A stretch of DNA of 64,000 nucleotides from Geomonas agri (lineage in GTDB: Bacteria; Desulfobacterota; Desulfuromonadia; Geobacterales; Geobacteraceae). The position numbers were made by a program, and so were the translations under genes. This document shows, piece by piece, positions 18,120 to 29,132 of the stretch. The DNA lies in the NCBI RefSeq assembly GCF_020179605.1, contig NZ_JAINZO010000002.1, forward strand, positions 682,001 to 746,000, written 5' to 3'. The first letter of the stretch is position 1, and the number at the start of each line of letters is the position of its first letter. Under the pieces are notes generated by a model that made no database searches, was not told the origin of the DNA, and was given only the letters and a program-made list of their open reading frames with translations.

Positions 18120-19925
18120 ATGCACTTTGGCGGGATATACGAGGATGAAACGGTAGGCAAGGTATACGACCGGCGCCTGATGGGGCGCTTTGTCGCCTAC
18201 ATCCTCCCCTACCGCCGCAGGCTGGTCACGGCACTCCTGGTGCTCCCCCTGATCGCCGCCTCCAAACTCGCCCAGCCCTGGATCATCAAGGTCGCCATCG
18301 ACGAACACATCGTGAAGGGGCGCATGGAGGGGCTACCCGCCCTGGCCGCGGCCTTCCTGGCCGTTATTTTCGCAGAATCGATCCTCATGTTCACCCAGGT
18401 CTACCTGCTGCAGTGGGTGGGGCAGCGGGTCATGTACGACATCAGGGTCAAGCTTTTCAGCCACATCCAACGCCTCTCCACCCGCTTCTTCGACCAGACC
18501 CCCGTCGGCAGCCTCGTGTCCCGCCTCACCAGCGACATCGAGGTGCTAGGCGAGATGTTCGCCGCCGGGATCGTGACCGTGGTCGGCGACATCCTGGTGC
18601 TGGCGGGGATCGTCGGCATCATGCTCTGGATGAACGTGCGGCTGTCGCTGGTCACCTTCTCGGTGCTGCCAGTGCTGATCTGGGTCGCCTTCGCTTTCCG
18701 CAAGTGGATGCGGCTCGCCTTCCGCCAGGTGCGCTCCCGCCAGGCCAACCTATCCGCCTTCCTCGCCGAGAGCATCGGCGGCATGGCGGTGGTGCAGCTT
18801 TTCAACCGCGAGCGGGACGAGGCCAAGGAGTTCCAAAGGCTGAACGCCTCTTACGTGGAGGCCAACCTCCCGGTGATCACCTGGGACGCGGCGCTCTACG
18901 CGGTGGTGGAATCCCTTTCCTCGGTCGCCGTGGCGCTGATCATCTGGTACGGCGGCGGCGAAATCGTCAAAGGAACGCTCTCCTTCGGCTCGCTGGTCGC
19001 CTTCATCCAGTACATAGAGAAGTTCTTTTCACCGATCCGCGACCTGTCGGCCAAGTATTCCATCATGCAGGGGGCGATGGCCTCGCTTGAGCGCATCTTC
19101 GCGCTTTTGGACAACGACGACCGCGAGCCCGAACCGGTGCCGATCTCCGCAGTGGCGAGCGGGATGCCGCAGGCATCCGAGGGCACCCCGACCCATGCGT
19201 TGCAGAGCATCTGCTTCAATGACATCTGGTTCGCTTACAAAGACCGCGATTACGTTCTGAAAGGGTTTTCCCTACAGATGAAGCGCGGTGAGAAAGTGGC
19301 GCTGGTGGGGGAGACCGGCGGGGGCAAGACCACCGTGACCAGGCTCCTGTCCCGGCTCTACGACGTCGAGCGCGGGTCTATCACCATCGATGGGACCGAC
19401 ATCCGCGAGCTGCAACTTCCGGCGCTGCGCAAGCGCATCGGCGTCGTGCTGCAGGATCCCTATCTCTTCTCCGGCACCATCGCCTACAACATTTCCCTCG
19501 GGGACCCCGAGGCGCTCAAGAGGGTGGAGCAGGCGGCGGCCGTGGTTGGCGCGGATCGTTTCATCCGGGAACTGCCCAAGGGGTACGACGAGGAAGTGCG
19601 CGAGCGCGGAGTGAACTTCTCGGCTGGCGAGCGCCAGTTAATTTCTTTTGCCCGCGCGGTGGCCTTCGATCCCGAAATCCTGGTGTTGGACGAGGCGACG
19701 GCGAGCGTGGACACGGCCAGCGAGCGATTGATCCAGCAGGGACTCGAAGGGCTGATGCAGGGACGCACCACGCTGGTGGTCGCGCACCGGCTCTCCACCA
19801 TCCGCGACGCCGACCGTATCGTCGTCATCCACCGCGGCGAGAAGGCCGAAGAGGGGACCCACGCCGAGCTGATGGCCGCGCAGGGGCTCTACTACCGGCT
19901 TTACCAGCTGCAGTTCAAGGATTAA
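18120..19925 (+). CDS. ABC exporter, fused permease-ATPase, second subunit
   Basis: A 601-residue half-transporter: N-terminal six-helix exporter domain and an ATPase with Walker A GETGGGKTT, Q-loop LQDPYLF, a signature read as FSAGERQLISFARA and Walker B LVLDEAT with the catalytic Glu. The signature is the degenerate SAGE form while the partner carries the canonical LSGGQ; with the partner's LILDDP this fits a heterodimeric exporter with one consensus and one degenerate ATP site. It follows the first subunit by 173 bases, taken up by a repeat. Export of a drug or lipid is likely; substrate unknown. Confidence 0.9.
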   Translation: MHFGGIYEDETVGKVYDRRLMGRFVAYILPYRRRLVTALLVLPLIAASKLAQPWIIKVAIDEHIVKGRMEGLPALAAAFLAVIFAESILMFTQVYLLQWVGQRVMYDIRVKLFSHIQRLSTRFFDQTPVGSLVSRLTSDIEVLGEMFAAGIVTVVGDILVLAGIVGIMLWMNVRLSLVTFSVLPVLIWVAFAFRKWMRLAFRQVRSRQANLSAFLAESIGGMAVVQLFNRERDEAKEFQRLNASYVEANLPVITWDAALYAVVESLSSVAVALIIWYGGGEIVKGTLSFGSLVAFIQYIEKFFSPIRDLSAKYSIMQGAMASLERIFALLDNDDREPEPVPISAVASGMPQASEGTPTHALQSICFNDIWFAYKDRDYVLKGFSLQMKRGEKVALVGETGGGKTTVTRLLSRLYDVERGSITIDGTDIRELQLPALRKRIGVVLQDPYLFSGTIAYNISLGDPEALKRVEQAAAVVGADRFIRELPKGYDEEVRERGVNFSAGERQLISFARAVAFDPEILVLDEATASVDTASERLIQQGLEGLMQGRTTLVVAHRLSTIRDADRIVVIHRGEKAEEGTHAELMAAQGLYYRLYQLQFKD

Positions 19926-19937
19926 TCACTGCAGTCC

Positions 19938-20072
19938 ACCCCCTCGCTCTTCGGGAGAGGGGCAGGGGTGAGGGCGCTTGCCAGCTCCGCCCATGCCATA
20001 TGATATTCACGGTGTTGCCCGTGGCATCTCCCTCACCCGGCCTACGGCCACCGTCTCCCAACGGGAGAGGGA
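19938..20072. repeat. Composite REP-like repeat upstream of selB
   Basis: CCCCTCGCTCTTCGGGAGAG...GGGGTGAGGG faces CTCCCTCACCCGGCCTACGG...GGGAGAGGG, with a central stretch of about 60 bases. It lies between the exporter gene and selB and is almost the same layout as 24601-24718. Confidence 0.78.
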
Positions 20073-20145
20073 ACGGGAAGATAGAAACATTGACCTTTCA
20101 TTCAAAAATTGAGATATAAGAAGCACTTTTTTCGCGGAGCACCAC

Positions 20146-22056
<1,911 letters not shown>

Positions 22057-22148
22057 GTGTTGCCGGTACAGACATCTCAGTTATGCTTCTGTGTGCTTCG
22101 TCTCTGCTCCCTCCCCCGGAGGGGGAGGGTTGGGGAGGGGGAAAAACC

Positions 22149-22577
22149 ATGGATGCAGACGAGAAATCCTTTTTCGCTCCCGCTCCACTTCCCGCCGAAC
22201 TGTTGCAGGCCGCTCACGCGCTACGGCAACACATGACCGACGCAGAGCAGTTGCTCTGGTACTGTATGCGGCGGAAACAATTGGGTGGATTCAGGTTTAG
22301 GCGTCAGCATCCTGTCGAGAAGTACGTTCTGGATTTTTATTGTCCAGAGGCAAGACTCGCCGTGGAGCTGGACGGTGGACAGCACAACGAAACCAGGCAC
22401 GCCCTGCGCGATCGAGGAAGAACCAACTTCCTTGAGGCGCAGGGCGTTTTTGTTTTAAGGGTTTGGAACCATGAGGTGTTTGTGAACCTGGAAGGGGTGC
22501 TGGAAAGGATCTACGAGGTGTTGATGCGGAGGGCGGAAGTCAATTACGGCAGGAACAAAAAGCGTCCCCCTCCCTAG
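22149..22577 (+). CDS. DUF559 endonuclease-like protein
   Basis: About 142 residues. The core reads QLLWYCMRRKQLGGFRFRRQHPV...YVLDFYCPEARLAVELDGGQH, the usual DUF559 (Vsr/PDDEXK-like) pattern with Asp and ExDG as likely metal ligands, and RVWNHEVF near the end. The start at ATG 22149 follows GGAGGGGG; upstream reading would run through a REP-like repeat. Proteins of this family are common in bacterial genomes, often as single genes near repeats, and their function is not established. It sits between selB and the convergent large hypothetical gene. Confidence 0.8.
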   Translation: MDADEKSFFAPAPLPAELLQAAHALRQHMTDAEQLLWYCMRRKQLGGFRFRRQHPVEKYVLDFYCPEARLAVELDGGQHNETRHALRDRGRTNFLEAQGVFVLRVWNHEVFVNLEGVLERIYEVLMRRAEVNYGRNKKRPPP

Positions 22578-22620
22578 CCCTCCCCCTCCGGGGGAGGGGG
22601 AAAGTACCTACTCTACCCAG

Positions 22621-24573
22621 CTACCAAATATAATCCTTGGCGATATCCCGCTTGTCCCGCCCATAGAGGATGTGGAAGGCGCGAAGCTTCTTTAACGCCA
22701 CGGGCGAGAGGCTCCCGAGCGGCAGGTAGATGATCCTCTTTCCCAGCCGCGCGGCGTGCTGCTTCAGGAAACTCCGCGGCGACTTGGCGGCGGCATACAC
22801 TACGTCCTTCTCCAATGAATAATCGAGTGCCGCCATCAGCAGGTGCTCGGACTTACTGAGCGCGTACCGATAGTCAGGATCGTGCCAGACGTCCACCATG
22901 CGCCGCGGCGGGTAGCTCAACAAAAATCCGCCGTACTCGCAGCGCGAAATTCCGGGACCGACGATGTTGTCGGTGGGCGGGGTGGCGTAGAAGGCCATAT
23001 CGGACTCCTGGGCATGTTCGCCCAGCCACGTCATGCAGTACGGGTATTTCGCCCCTTCCTTGTCCTCGTCGAGGATCACCACCACGCATCCCACGCCACT
23101 CTTAAGCCGCTTGTTCTCCCGGACGTAGATCTTTCCTTCGTGCACGTTGCGCAGCGTCTCGCGCATGTCGATGCCGTCCAAAAGCGACGAGCTGAACGGC
23201 TCGGACTTGCTGGCCTCCTCGCTCAACTGCCGGGCCCCGATCCGCTTCAGGTTGCGGCCATATTCCTCGATGTTGAGATCTTCGGGCGGGTAGGAGCAGA
23301 TGTACGGGTCGTCGAACCCCTCCAGCCAGTCCCCGGGCCGCTTCTCCTCTTTGCGGTTCATCATCTTGAGCCGCGACAGCCCCTTGGCGCGCACCTGTTC
23401 GCGCGGGCGGAACCGGATGCGCTTGGTGGCTGACCAGAGTTCGGCGGCGGAGAGGCGCAGGGTGGGGATGTCGGCGACGTCGCGCTGCCAGGGATAGTGG
23501 GCGGCCAGCCGGAAGAAGGCGTAGGCGAAGTTGTCGTCCAGGCAACCGCGCGCGGCGGCGAGCATCTGGAACAGGTCCGGCAGCAGCATGCGCGACAGCA
23601 GGGCGTAGTTGCGGGCGAAGCGGAAGAAAGCGCGCTTCTGCCAGAAGTGCACCTTGTCACCGGTCTCCTGCCGGTAGTGCCGGGCCGATTCAAGGAAGAG
23701 CCGCAGTATGATCTTCTGCCGATCCGGCAACTCCCCCTCCGGCCCGATGCGATGCGCGCTCCTCTGAACCGATTCTGCCAGGGCCTCCTCCTCCGGGATA
23801 TTCTGCTTCCCACCCAGGATCAACTCGAAAGCGTTGAAGCTCTTTCGCAGCGATGGGCCGCCCGGGGCGGGTTCAGGGGGGAGGGGAGAGCGCCTGGTCT
23901 CGTAGAGGGCGGAAAGGAAGGGATACTCTGCCAATACCTCGTGGCAGCATTCCGGGTGCAGGTTGAAGATGGTGATCCCTTCGCGGCGGGTGCGGGTCAG
24001 GGGCTGGGCCTGCGGTGTGTCGAAATCCTGCCGGATCCGCTCCAGGTGCGCCATGCCGCAAATGAAGAGGATGCGCTCGTGCTGCGCAGAAAGCTGCCGC
24101 AAGCGGTAGGCCATGCCGCGCTCCCGGCGCAGGTCCTCCTCGCCGGGCGGGATCTCCCGGTACAGCTTCGCGACCTCGCGGTAGAACGGTTCCAGGCCGA
24201 TGCGCTGTACCGAGTAGGAATCGGGGAGTTGTTCCGGGTGGGAAGGGTAGGAATCGAGGTCGATGTCGACCAGGTGCAGCGGAACCTGGTTTTCCAGGGC
24301 GAGTCGCGCGCCCTCGATGAGCGGATCGGCCGGTTCGATAATGAGGAATACGGACTGGGCGGCGACGTGGTAGGCGAGGACCGAGATTTCCGGCAGGCGC
24401 CGCACGCCGCGCAGGAACTGCTGCTCCAGCGTCTGCGGGAGCTCCAACGCGATGCAGTCCGGCTTCACCGTCTCGAATGCCTCACGCACCAAGTGGGCGA
24501 ATTCCATCCGGTAGTGCAAGATGGGGAGGGCGTGGACGTTGCCGAATTGTTCCAGGTAGAGTCGGTCGGGCAT
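22621..24573 (-). CDS. Large conserved hypothetical protein paired with a MoxR ATPase; possible TraB/TIKI-like N-terminal domain
   Basis: A 650-residue cytoplasmic protein (no signal peptide or clear membrane helix). The first 200 residues contain FGNVHALPILHYRMEF, PDCIALELP and, near residue 170, ILFICGMAHLERI; this His-plus-Glu pattern followed by a late GxxH motif is what TraB/PrgY/TIKI and EreA-like proteins show, so a metal-dependent hydrolase-like fold is possible but weakly supported. The rest (Arg-rich middle, C-terminal part with VVVILDEDKEG) matches nothing I recognise. The gene follows the MoxR ATPase on the same strand across a repeat. MoxR ATPases often act as chaperones for partner proteins, so the two may work together. 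Function unknown. Confidence 0.6.
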   Translation of the reverse strand: MPDRLYLEQFGNVHALPILHYRMEFAHLVREAFETVKPDCIALELPQTLEQQFLRGVRRLPEISVLAYHVAAQSVFLIIEPADPLIEGARLALENQVPLHLVDIDLDSYPSHPEQLPDSYSVQRIGLEPFYREVAKLYREIPPGEEDLRRERGMAYRLRQLSAQHERILFICGMAHLERIRQDFDTPQAQPLTRTRREGITIFNLHPECCHEVLAEYPFLSALYETRRSPLPPEPAPGGPSLRKSFNAFELILGGKQNIPEEEALAESVQRSAHRIGPEGELPDRQKIILRLFLESARHYRQETGDKVHFWQKRAFFRFARNYALLSRMLLPDLFQMLAAARGCLDDNFAYAFFRLAAHYPWQRDVADIPTLRLSAAELWSATKRIRFRPREQVRAKGLSRLKMMNRKEEKRPGDWLEGFDDPYICSYPPEDLNIEEYGRNLKRIGARQLSEEASKSEPFSSSLLDGIDMRETLRNVHEGKIYVRENKRLKSGVGCVVVILDEDKEGAKYPYCMTWLGEHAQESDMAFYATPPTDNIVGPGISRCEYGGFLLSYPPRRMVDVWHDPDYRYALSKSEHLLMAALDYSLEKDVVYAAAKSPRSFLKQHAARLGKRIIYLPLGSLSPVALKKLRAFHILYGRDKRDIAKDYIW

Positions 24574-24600
24574 AAGTTAGTTAGGGTGCATAGCCGTGGG

Positions 24601-24718
24601 TCCACCCCCTCGCCCTCCGGGAGAGGGGCAGGGGTGAGGGATGCTGCCAGCTCAGGGTGCTTCATCGCGTCGCCCTCACCCGGCCTGCGGCCACCCTCTC
24701 CCAAAGGGCGAGGGTAGA
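24601..24718. repeat. Composite REP-like repeat between the MoxR gene and its partner
   Basis: CCCCTCGCCCTCCGGGAGAG...GGGGTGAGGG on the left and CCCTCACCCGGCCTGCGGCC...GGGCGAGGG on the right, about 120 bases in all, forming a long imperfect inverted repeat. Near-copy of 19938-20072. Confidence 0.78.
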
Positions 24719-24728
24719 GGACGAACTC

Positions 24729-25547
24729 CTATTTCAAGTATCGCAGCGCTTCTTCGCCCAGGATCCGCTCCACCGCGAGCGGCAGCAGTTCGCGCGGGTC
24801 CTTCTCGGTAGCGGTCATCATCTTCAGGGCGTAGCGGGCGATGTTGATGCCGTCGCGCACCGAGTACGGCTCGTCCGCCGCGTGGCCGCGCTGCAGGAAC
24901 TGCACGACATAGTTGAGAATGGAGGTGCTGGCGAAGGGGAGGTTCTCCTTCAGGATGGCCAGTTCCTCCTCCGCCTCCGGGAAGTCGATGAAGAGCTGGG
25001 GCTGCAGGCGGGAGTGGATATACTCCGGCACCTCGAAGGTGGAGGAGTCCTCGTTCATGGTCACCACGATGCGGAAGTCCGGGTGGGCCTGGATCCGCAG
25101 GCCGGTGATGATCGACTCCACGTAGCGGCGGTCGTCCAGAAGCGGCGCGAGCGACGCCCAGGCTTTCTCGCTCATCCGGTTCCCCTCGTCCAGGATCAGC
25201 ACACCGCCCGAGATCATGGCCGAGACCAGCGACGACGCGGCGTACTGGATGGTTCCCTCCGGGCCGATCACCGGTGTCACAATCAGGTCCTCGGGGCGAG
25301 TGTCCATGGTGGCCTGGAACAGGTAGACCTTGCGTTCTAGTCTTTTCGCCGCGGCGTAGGCGAGGGTGGTCTTGCCGACACCCGGTTTGCCGATCAGGCG
25401 CGGGTTGAAGGGGATGTCACGCTCGTCGATGACCATCCAGGCGGCCAGGAGCTGCCGGAGCAGTTCCTCGTCCCCCACCCAGCGCAGGGGGAGCTCGATG
25501 GGGTTGGCGAGGGTCAGGTTGATGCCGTCCAGAGTTATGCGGTCCAT
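24729..25547 (-). CDS. MoxR-family AAA+ ATPase
   Basis: A 272-residue AAA+ protein. Walker A is GKPGVGKT (residues 53-60), Walker B VLILDE (116-121), and sensor 1 VVTMNED; the segment DTRPEDLIVTPVIGPEG between them is typical of the MoxR/CbbQ branch. The start at 25547 has GGAG five bases upstream; a TTG at 25565 would add six residues without better support. MoxR proteins usually remodel or load metal into a partner encoded next door, often with a VWA protein. Here no VWA gene is seen and the only same-strand neighbour is the 650-residue unknown protein. Confidence 0.88.
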   Translation of the reverse strand: MDRITLDGINLTLANPIELPLRWVGDEELLRQLLAAWMVIDERDIPFNPRLIGKPGVGKTTLAYAAAKRLERKVYLFQATMDTRPEDLIVTPVIGPEGTIQYAASSLVSAMISGGVLILDEGNRMSEKAWASLAPLLDDRRYVESIITGLRIQAHPDFRIVVTMNEDSSTFEVPEYIHSRLQPQLFIDFPEAEEELAILKENLPFASTSILNYVVQFLQRGHAADEPYSVRDGINIARYALKMMTATEKDPRELLPLAVERILGEEALRYLK

Positions 25548-25574
25548 AAAAACTCCAAAAAACAACCAAGCTTG

Positions 25575-25604
25575 CGGACCGTAGCGCTTTAGCGCGAAGG
25601 TTCG
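25575..25604. repeat. Short palindromic unit, copy of 8059-8087
   Basis: Starting CGGACCGTAGCGCTTTAGCG, this is the inverted copy of the unit at 8059-8087 (core GCGCTAAAGCGC). Only these two copies were seen. Confidence 0.7.
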
Positions 25605-25624
25605 TGGCTAACGGTTCTGTGGTT

Positions 25625-25804
25625 TTAGGTATTCATCTCGTGCCCATACATCATCACCAACCGGGCGCGGTTCTCGCGGCAGCTCCTGCAGAGCTCGCCG
25701 GCATCCTTGAAAAACTCCTCTGCCAACCACTCTCCCGCCTCGCCGTACAGCGAATCCGGCTCGTTCTCGTCGTACTCGGTCTTGCAGATGCTGCAGGTCT
25801 TCAT
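25625..25804 (-). CDS. 59-residue CxxC-CxxC putative zinc-binding protein
   Basis: The reading begins [20 protein letters not shown] and has a second pair in [13 protein letters not shown], a CxxC-x(30)-CxxC arrangement that suggests a small zinc ribbon or treble-clef fold. The start overlaps the stop of hemH by three bases (ATGA), so it is translated as part of the hemH transcript. I do not recognise a named family. Coupling to ferrochelatase raises the thought of a metal- or heme-handling role, but that is inference only. Confidence 0.7.
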   Translation of the reverse strand: MKTCSICKTEYDENEPDSLYGEAGEWLAEEFFKDAGELCRSCRENRARLVMMYGHEMNT

Positions 25805-26757
25805 GCTTTTACCGTGGTCCGCACCAGGTCCGCCAGGCAGTCCAGGAACATCGGGTCGGAGTTGAGCGATTCCGTCCTGACGAAGCGCTTGATACCGTGC
25901 GCCTTGGCCTCCTCGGCATACTGGATATCGATTTCGTAAAGTGTCTCAATATGGTCGGAGACGAAGGAGAGTGGCACCATCAACAGGTTCTCCTTCCCTT
26001 CTTTTGCCAGCCGCTGGATAGTGGCCTCGGTGGAGGGCTCCAGCCACTTCACTTTGCTCGCCTTGGATTGGAAGCAGAGCAGATGGCTCGCCTCGCCTAC
26101 CTGCTCCATTACCAGCCGCACCGTCTCCTGGATGTGCGCCAAGTATGGGTCCCCTTCGTCAATGAAGGATTGGGGCAGCGAATGGGCGGAGAAGACGATC
26201 TGGACATCCTTGGGGTCCGGGAAATTCTGAAGCCCCCGGATCACCTTGCCGGCCAGTGCCTTGATGTAGAGCGGGTGGTTGTAGAAGCGGTCGATGTAGA
26301 TGATCTCGAAGTCGCCCTTGGCCTCCTTGAGCACCCGCTGCAGTTCGTTGACGCTGGAGCCGGTGGTCGCCTTGGAGTAGTGCGGGTAGAGCGAGAGTGC
26401 CACAACGCGTTTGATCCCCTCGCGCTTGATCGCCGCCAGGGCATCGATGGTGGTCGGTCGGGAGTAGCGCATGGCCACGAAAGAACGGAAGCGGTCGCCC
26501 AAAAGCGCCTGCAGTCCCGCTCCCTGCGCCTCGGTCAGTTCCCGGATCGGGGACTTGCCGCCGATCTGGCGGTAAAACTCGGTGACCTCCGGTGCCCGCT
26601 TGTTGACGATGCGCCGGGCGATGAAGGGCTGCAAAAAGGCGGGACCGATCTTGATGATGTCGCGATCCGTGAACAAGTTCATGAGGAAAGGGTGCACGGC
26701 ATCGAGTGAATCGGGGCCTCCCATCTGGAGCAGCAGGAGTGCGGTTTTGTCAGACAT
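25801..26757 (-). CDS. hemH: Ferrochelatase
   Basis: A 318-residue ferrochelatase, inserting Fe2+ into protoporphyrin IX at the end of heme synthesis. Family marks: [20 protein letters not shown] at the start, [27 protein letters not shown] (with the conserved His), [19 protein letters not shown], and the late [14 protein letters not shown], where His and Glu are the catalytic pair. In a genome rich in c-type cytochromes heme demand is high. Transcribed leftward with the 59-residue CxxC gene. The gene is complete and ordinary. Confidence 0.95.
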   Translation of the reverse strand: MSDKTALLLLQMGGPDSLDAVHPFLMNLFTDRDIIKIGPAFLQPFIARRIVNKRAPEVTEFYRQIGGKSPIRELTEAQGAGLQALLGDRFRSFVAMRYSRPTTIDALAAIKREGIKRVVALSLYPHYSKATTGSSVNELQRVLKEAKGDFEIIYIDRFYNHPLYIKALAGKVIRGLQNFPDPKDVQIVFSAHSLPQSFIDEGDPYLAHIQETVRLVMEQVGEASHLLCFQSKASKVKWLEPSTEATIQRLAKEGKENLLMVPLSFVSDHIETLYEIDIQYAEEAKAHGIKRFVRTESLNSDPMFLDCLADLVRTTVKA

Positions 26758-26861
26758 GGCAACCTCTTGGGCGAGAATAGTGGCCCAAGAAATGTAGCAG
26801 AAAACGCGGGGAAGGAGAACCGGTTTAATTCATTGGAGGGGGAAGAGACAAAAACAAATGA

Positions 26862-26972
26862 AACAGGGACAAAAAGGATAAAGGGGATGAAAGCAAAAGC
26901 CTGCCAGCCTGGTGTTAAAACCTAAGCTTCCAGATTTTTGCCGTTATCCCCTTCATCCCCTTTATCCCTGTT
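26862..26972. repeat. Inverted repeat element of the AACAGGG/CCCTGTT family
   Basis: Left arm AACAGGGACAAAAAGGATAA followed by AGGGGATGA; right arm CCCCTTCATCCCCTTTATCC followed by CTGTT. The arms are separated by about 55 bases. Located between the 3' end of the chemoreceptor and the hemH upstream region; same family as 9128-9203. Confidence 0.78.
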
Positions 26973-26981
26973 AAATCGGGT

Positions 26982-28538
26982 TTAGCGGACGCCGGCCTTG
27001 GTGAGGTGGGGGGCGTAGCGCTTGTCGGTCCCCTTGATGTGGTTCACCAGCCAGTTCTGCAGGAACTCGATGACGTCGTGGGTGAGCACCGTCTCGCCGG
27101 AGTTGAACTTCGCCTGCAGCACAAGCACTTGGCTCACCAGCGCCTTGTGCTGCTGGACGTGGGCGGTCTCCTCGGGGTAGCCGGATTTGCGGAAGGCTTC
27201 CTCTTCGGCGGCGAAGTGGCTGCCGGTGTACTCGATCAGGCGCTGCAGCACCGACCCGATCGCCTCCTTGCTGCGCTTGTGCTGCATCGCCTGGGCCAGC
27301 TCGTTCACCATGGCGAACAACTTCTTGTGCTGATCGTCGAAGGTGTTGATGGTGGTGGCGAAGCTCTGGTCCCAGACCATGGCGTCGGAGAGCTGGAAGT
27401 GGGACACCAGCTCGTGCAGTTCGTCCACCTGCTGCACCAGTTTGCTGGTGGCGGCCTTGGTGTTGCGGGCGCTTTCCACGTTGCTGTTCACCACGGAGGT
27501 GATCATCTGGATGTTGCCGGTGATCTCGTGGGTGGTGGCAGTCTGCTCTTCGGCGGCGGTGGCGATTTGGGATAGCTGCATGGTCAGGTCGTTGATCATG
27601 CTCAGGATCCCGTTCAGCGCCTCGCCGGAGCGACAGGTCTCGGCCGTTCCCTGGTTCACCTGTTGCACCCCTTCGCTCATGGCCCCGACGGCGTCGCGGG
27701 TCTCGCTCTGGATCGACTTGATCATGCTGTCGATTTCCTTGGTGGCGCGGGTGGTCCGCTCGGCCAGTGCGCGCACCTCGTCGGCGACGACCGCGAAGCC
27801 CCGCCCAGTCTCGCCGGCGCGGGCCGCCTCGATGGCGGCATTCAAAGCGAGCAGGTTAGTCTGGTCGGCGATGTCCTCGATGGTGCCGGCGATGGCGCCG
27901 ATCTGGTCGGAACGCTCACCGAGTCCCGCTACCGAGGTTGAGGTGGAGGTCACCCGCTGCGCGATGTTCTCCATGAGCCGCGCGCTGTTGCTCACGATCT
28001 CCGCGCCGGCGTTGGTCTCCGCGGTCGCCTTGTGGGCGTTCTCTGCTGCATAGATGCAGTTGCGCGCGATGTCGGCGGAGGTGGCGGACATCTCCTCGCT
28101 GGCGGTGGCGATGGTGGACGCCTGCATGGCGACATCCTCGGCGGCGGACGCCATGGCGTCATTGGTGGCGCTCACCAGCGCGACCGAGTCCCGGACCAGG
28201 TCGGTGACCGTGAAGAACTGGTGCATGGTCTTGTTCCAGTCCCCCATCATGTTGTTGAAGGCGGTCGCGATGCGTCCGACTTCGCCACTGGGGATGTGCT
28301 CGACGCGGCGGGACAGGGTCCCTTGGGCCGCGGCCTCCAGTGCGTCGGCGATTTCCCGCAGGACGCGCGACTCCGAGCGGGCCACGAACCAGCTGGCCAG
28401 CCCGGAAATCAAAAAGATGAAGGCTCCGGCCCCCACCATCGTCAGGATATTGCCGCAGTTCCCCAAAGCAATGGTAGAGGTGACCGTCGCACAGACAGCA
28501 ATCAGGTTGATCGTGATAAGGCGGGCACTAAAAGACAT
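26982..28538 (-). CDS. Methyl-accepting chemotaxis protein with C-terminal bacteriohemerythrin domain
   Basis: 518 residues. Start chosen at 28538, with AAGGAG eight bases upstream. Two adjacent hydrophobic helices (residues about 8-50) form a hairpin with almost no periplasmic loop, so the signal is read in the cytoplasm. Next come HAMP and the conserved MCP tip ([16 protein letters not shown]). The last 130 residues form a hemerythrin: [22 protein letters not shown], then [17 protein letters not shown] and HIKGTDKRY supply the His/Glu/Asp ligands of a di-iron site. DcrH of Desulfovibrio is the known precedent for oxygen sensing by a hemerythrin on a chemoreceptor. Confidence 0.92.
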   Translation of the reverse strand: MSFSARLITINLIAVCATVTSTIALGNCGNILTMVGAGAFIFLISGLASWFVARSESRVLREIADALEAAAQGTLSRRVEHIPSGEVGRIATAFNNMMGDWNKTMHQFFTVTDLVRDSVALVSATNDAMASAAEDVAMQASTIATASEEMSATSADIARNCIYAAENAHKATAETNAGAEIVSNSARLMENIAQRVTSTSTSVAGLGERSDQIGAIAGTIEDIADQTNLLALNAAIEAARAGETGRGFAVVADEVRALAERTTRATKEIDSMIKSIQSETRDAVGAMSEGVQQVNQGTAETCRSGEALNGILSMINDLTMQLSQIATAAEEQTATTHEITGNIQMITSVVNSNVESARNTKAATSKLVQQVDELHELVSHFQLSDAMVWDQSFATTINTFDDQHKKLFAMVNELAQAMQHKRSKEAIGSVLQRLIEYTGSHFAAEEEAFRKSGYPEETAHVQQHKALVSQVLVLQAKFNSGETVLTHDVIEFLQNWLVNHIKGTDKRYAPHLTKAGVR

Positions 28539-28705
28539 GAACGATCTCCTTTTTTGGCTTTTCAGACTCAAGGAGATTATCGTCTGCACCAGACTAAAAC
28601 TTTAAATGTATCGAGTTGTTTACAATAAAAATCCGTAACTGATCCTGCGGCGACCCGATCTGAGGGCGCAGTTAAATGGTACTGGCTCGTCCAGATCGGT
28701 CGTTG

Positions 28706-28894
28706 TTACCAGGAAGGGCGATCGCTTTGGTGCAGTCGATCCTGCACGGCGGCGAGATTGGCGGCGGCTTCGGGGTTGGGGATCTGGTGGTTTCTCTCTC
28801 TGTGCTGAACTTTTTCCGACTGTTCGATCTGCATTACAAAACCACAGGAGAGGATGATGGTTGCCATCACGATCTTGCAAGGAAAACTCTTCAT
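28706..28894 (-). CDS. Small secreted peptide, 62 residues
   Basis: Begins MKSFPCKIVMATIILSCGFV: a basic start and a hydrophobic stretch followed by a polar tail rich in Gln, Arg and His (RERNHQIPNPEAAANLAAVQ). The start has a very strong ribosome-binding site, AAGGAGG six bases before the ATG, which is why I take it as real. A Cys at residue 17 could be lipidated, but the lipobox is poor. No family recognised. It lies alone between the chemoreceptor and the oxidase operon. Confidence 0.55.
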   Translation of the reverse strand: MKSFPCKIVMATIILSCGFVMQIEQSEKVQHRERNHQIPNPEAAANLAAVQDRLHQSDRPSW

Positions 28895-29132
28895 AGTCGG
28901 CCTCCTTGTTGCCGGGAATGCGTAAGAGAGTCCCCGGCCAGACTGCCATATGAGGAAAAATATTGGCATAGTCTAATGTATGAGAAGATTAAGTCAAGCT
29001 TAATATTCTTGTTTAGGGCATCTTGCCGACAACACAGGGAAAAAGACGGGGAGCCGAATGTCTCATGGGAAATTATCGCGCCTCATGTGGACAGCGAGAA
29101 AGATTGATTTATAATGAGCACTTGTTTTTCCC

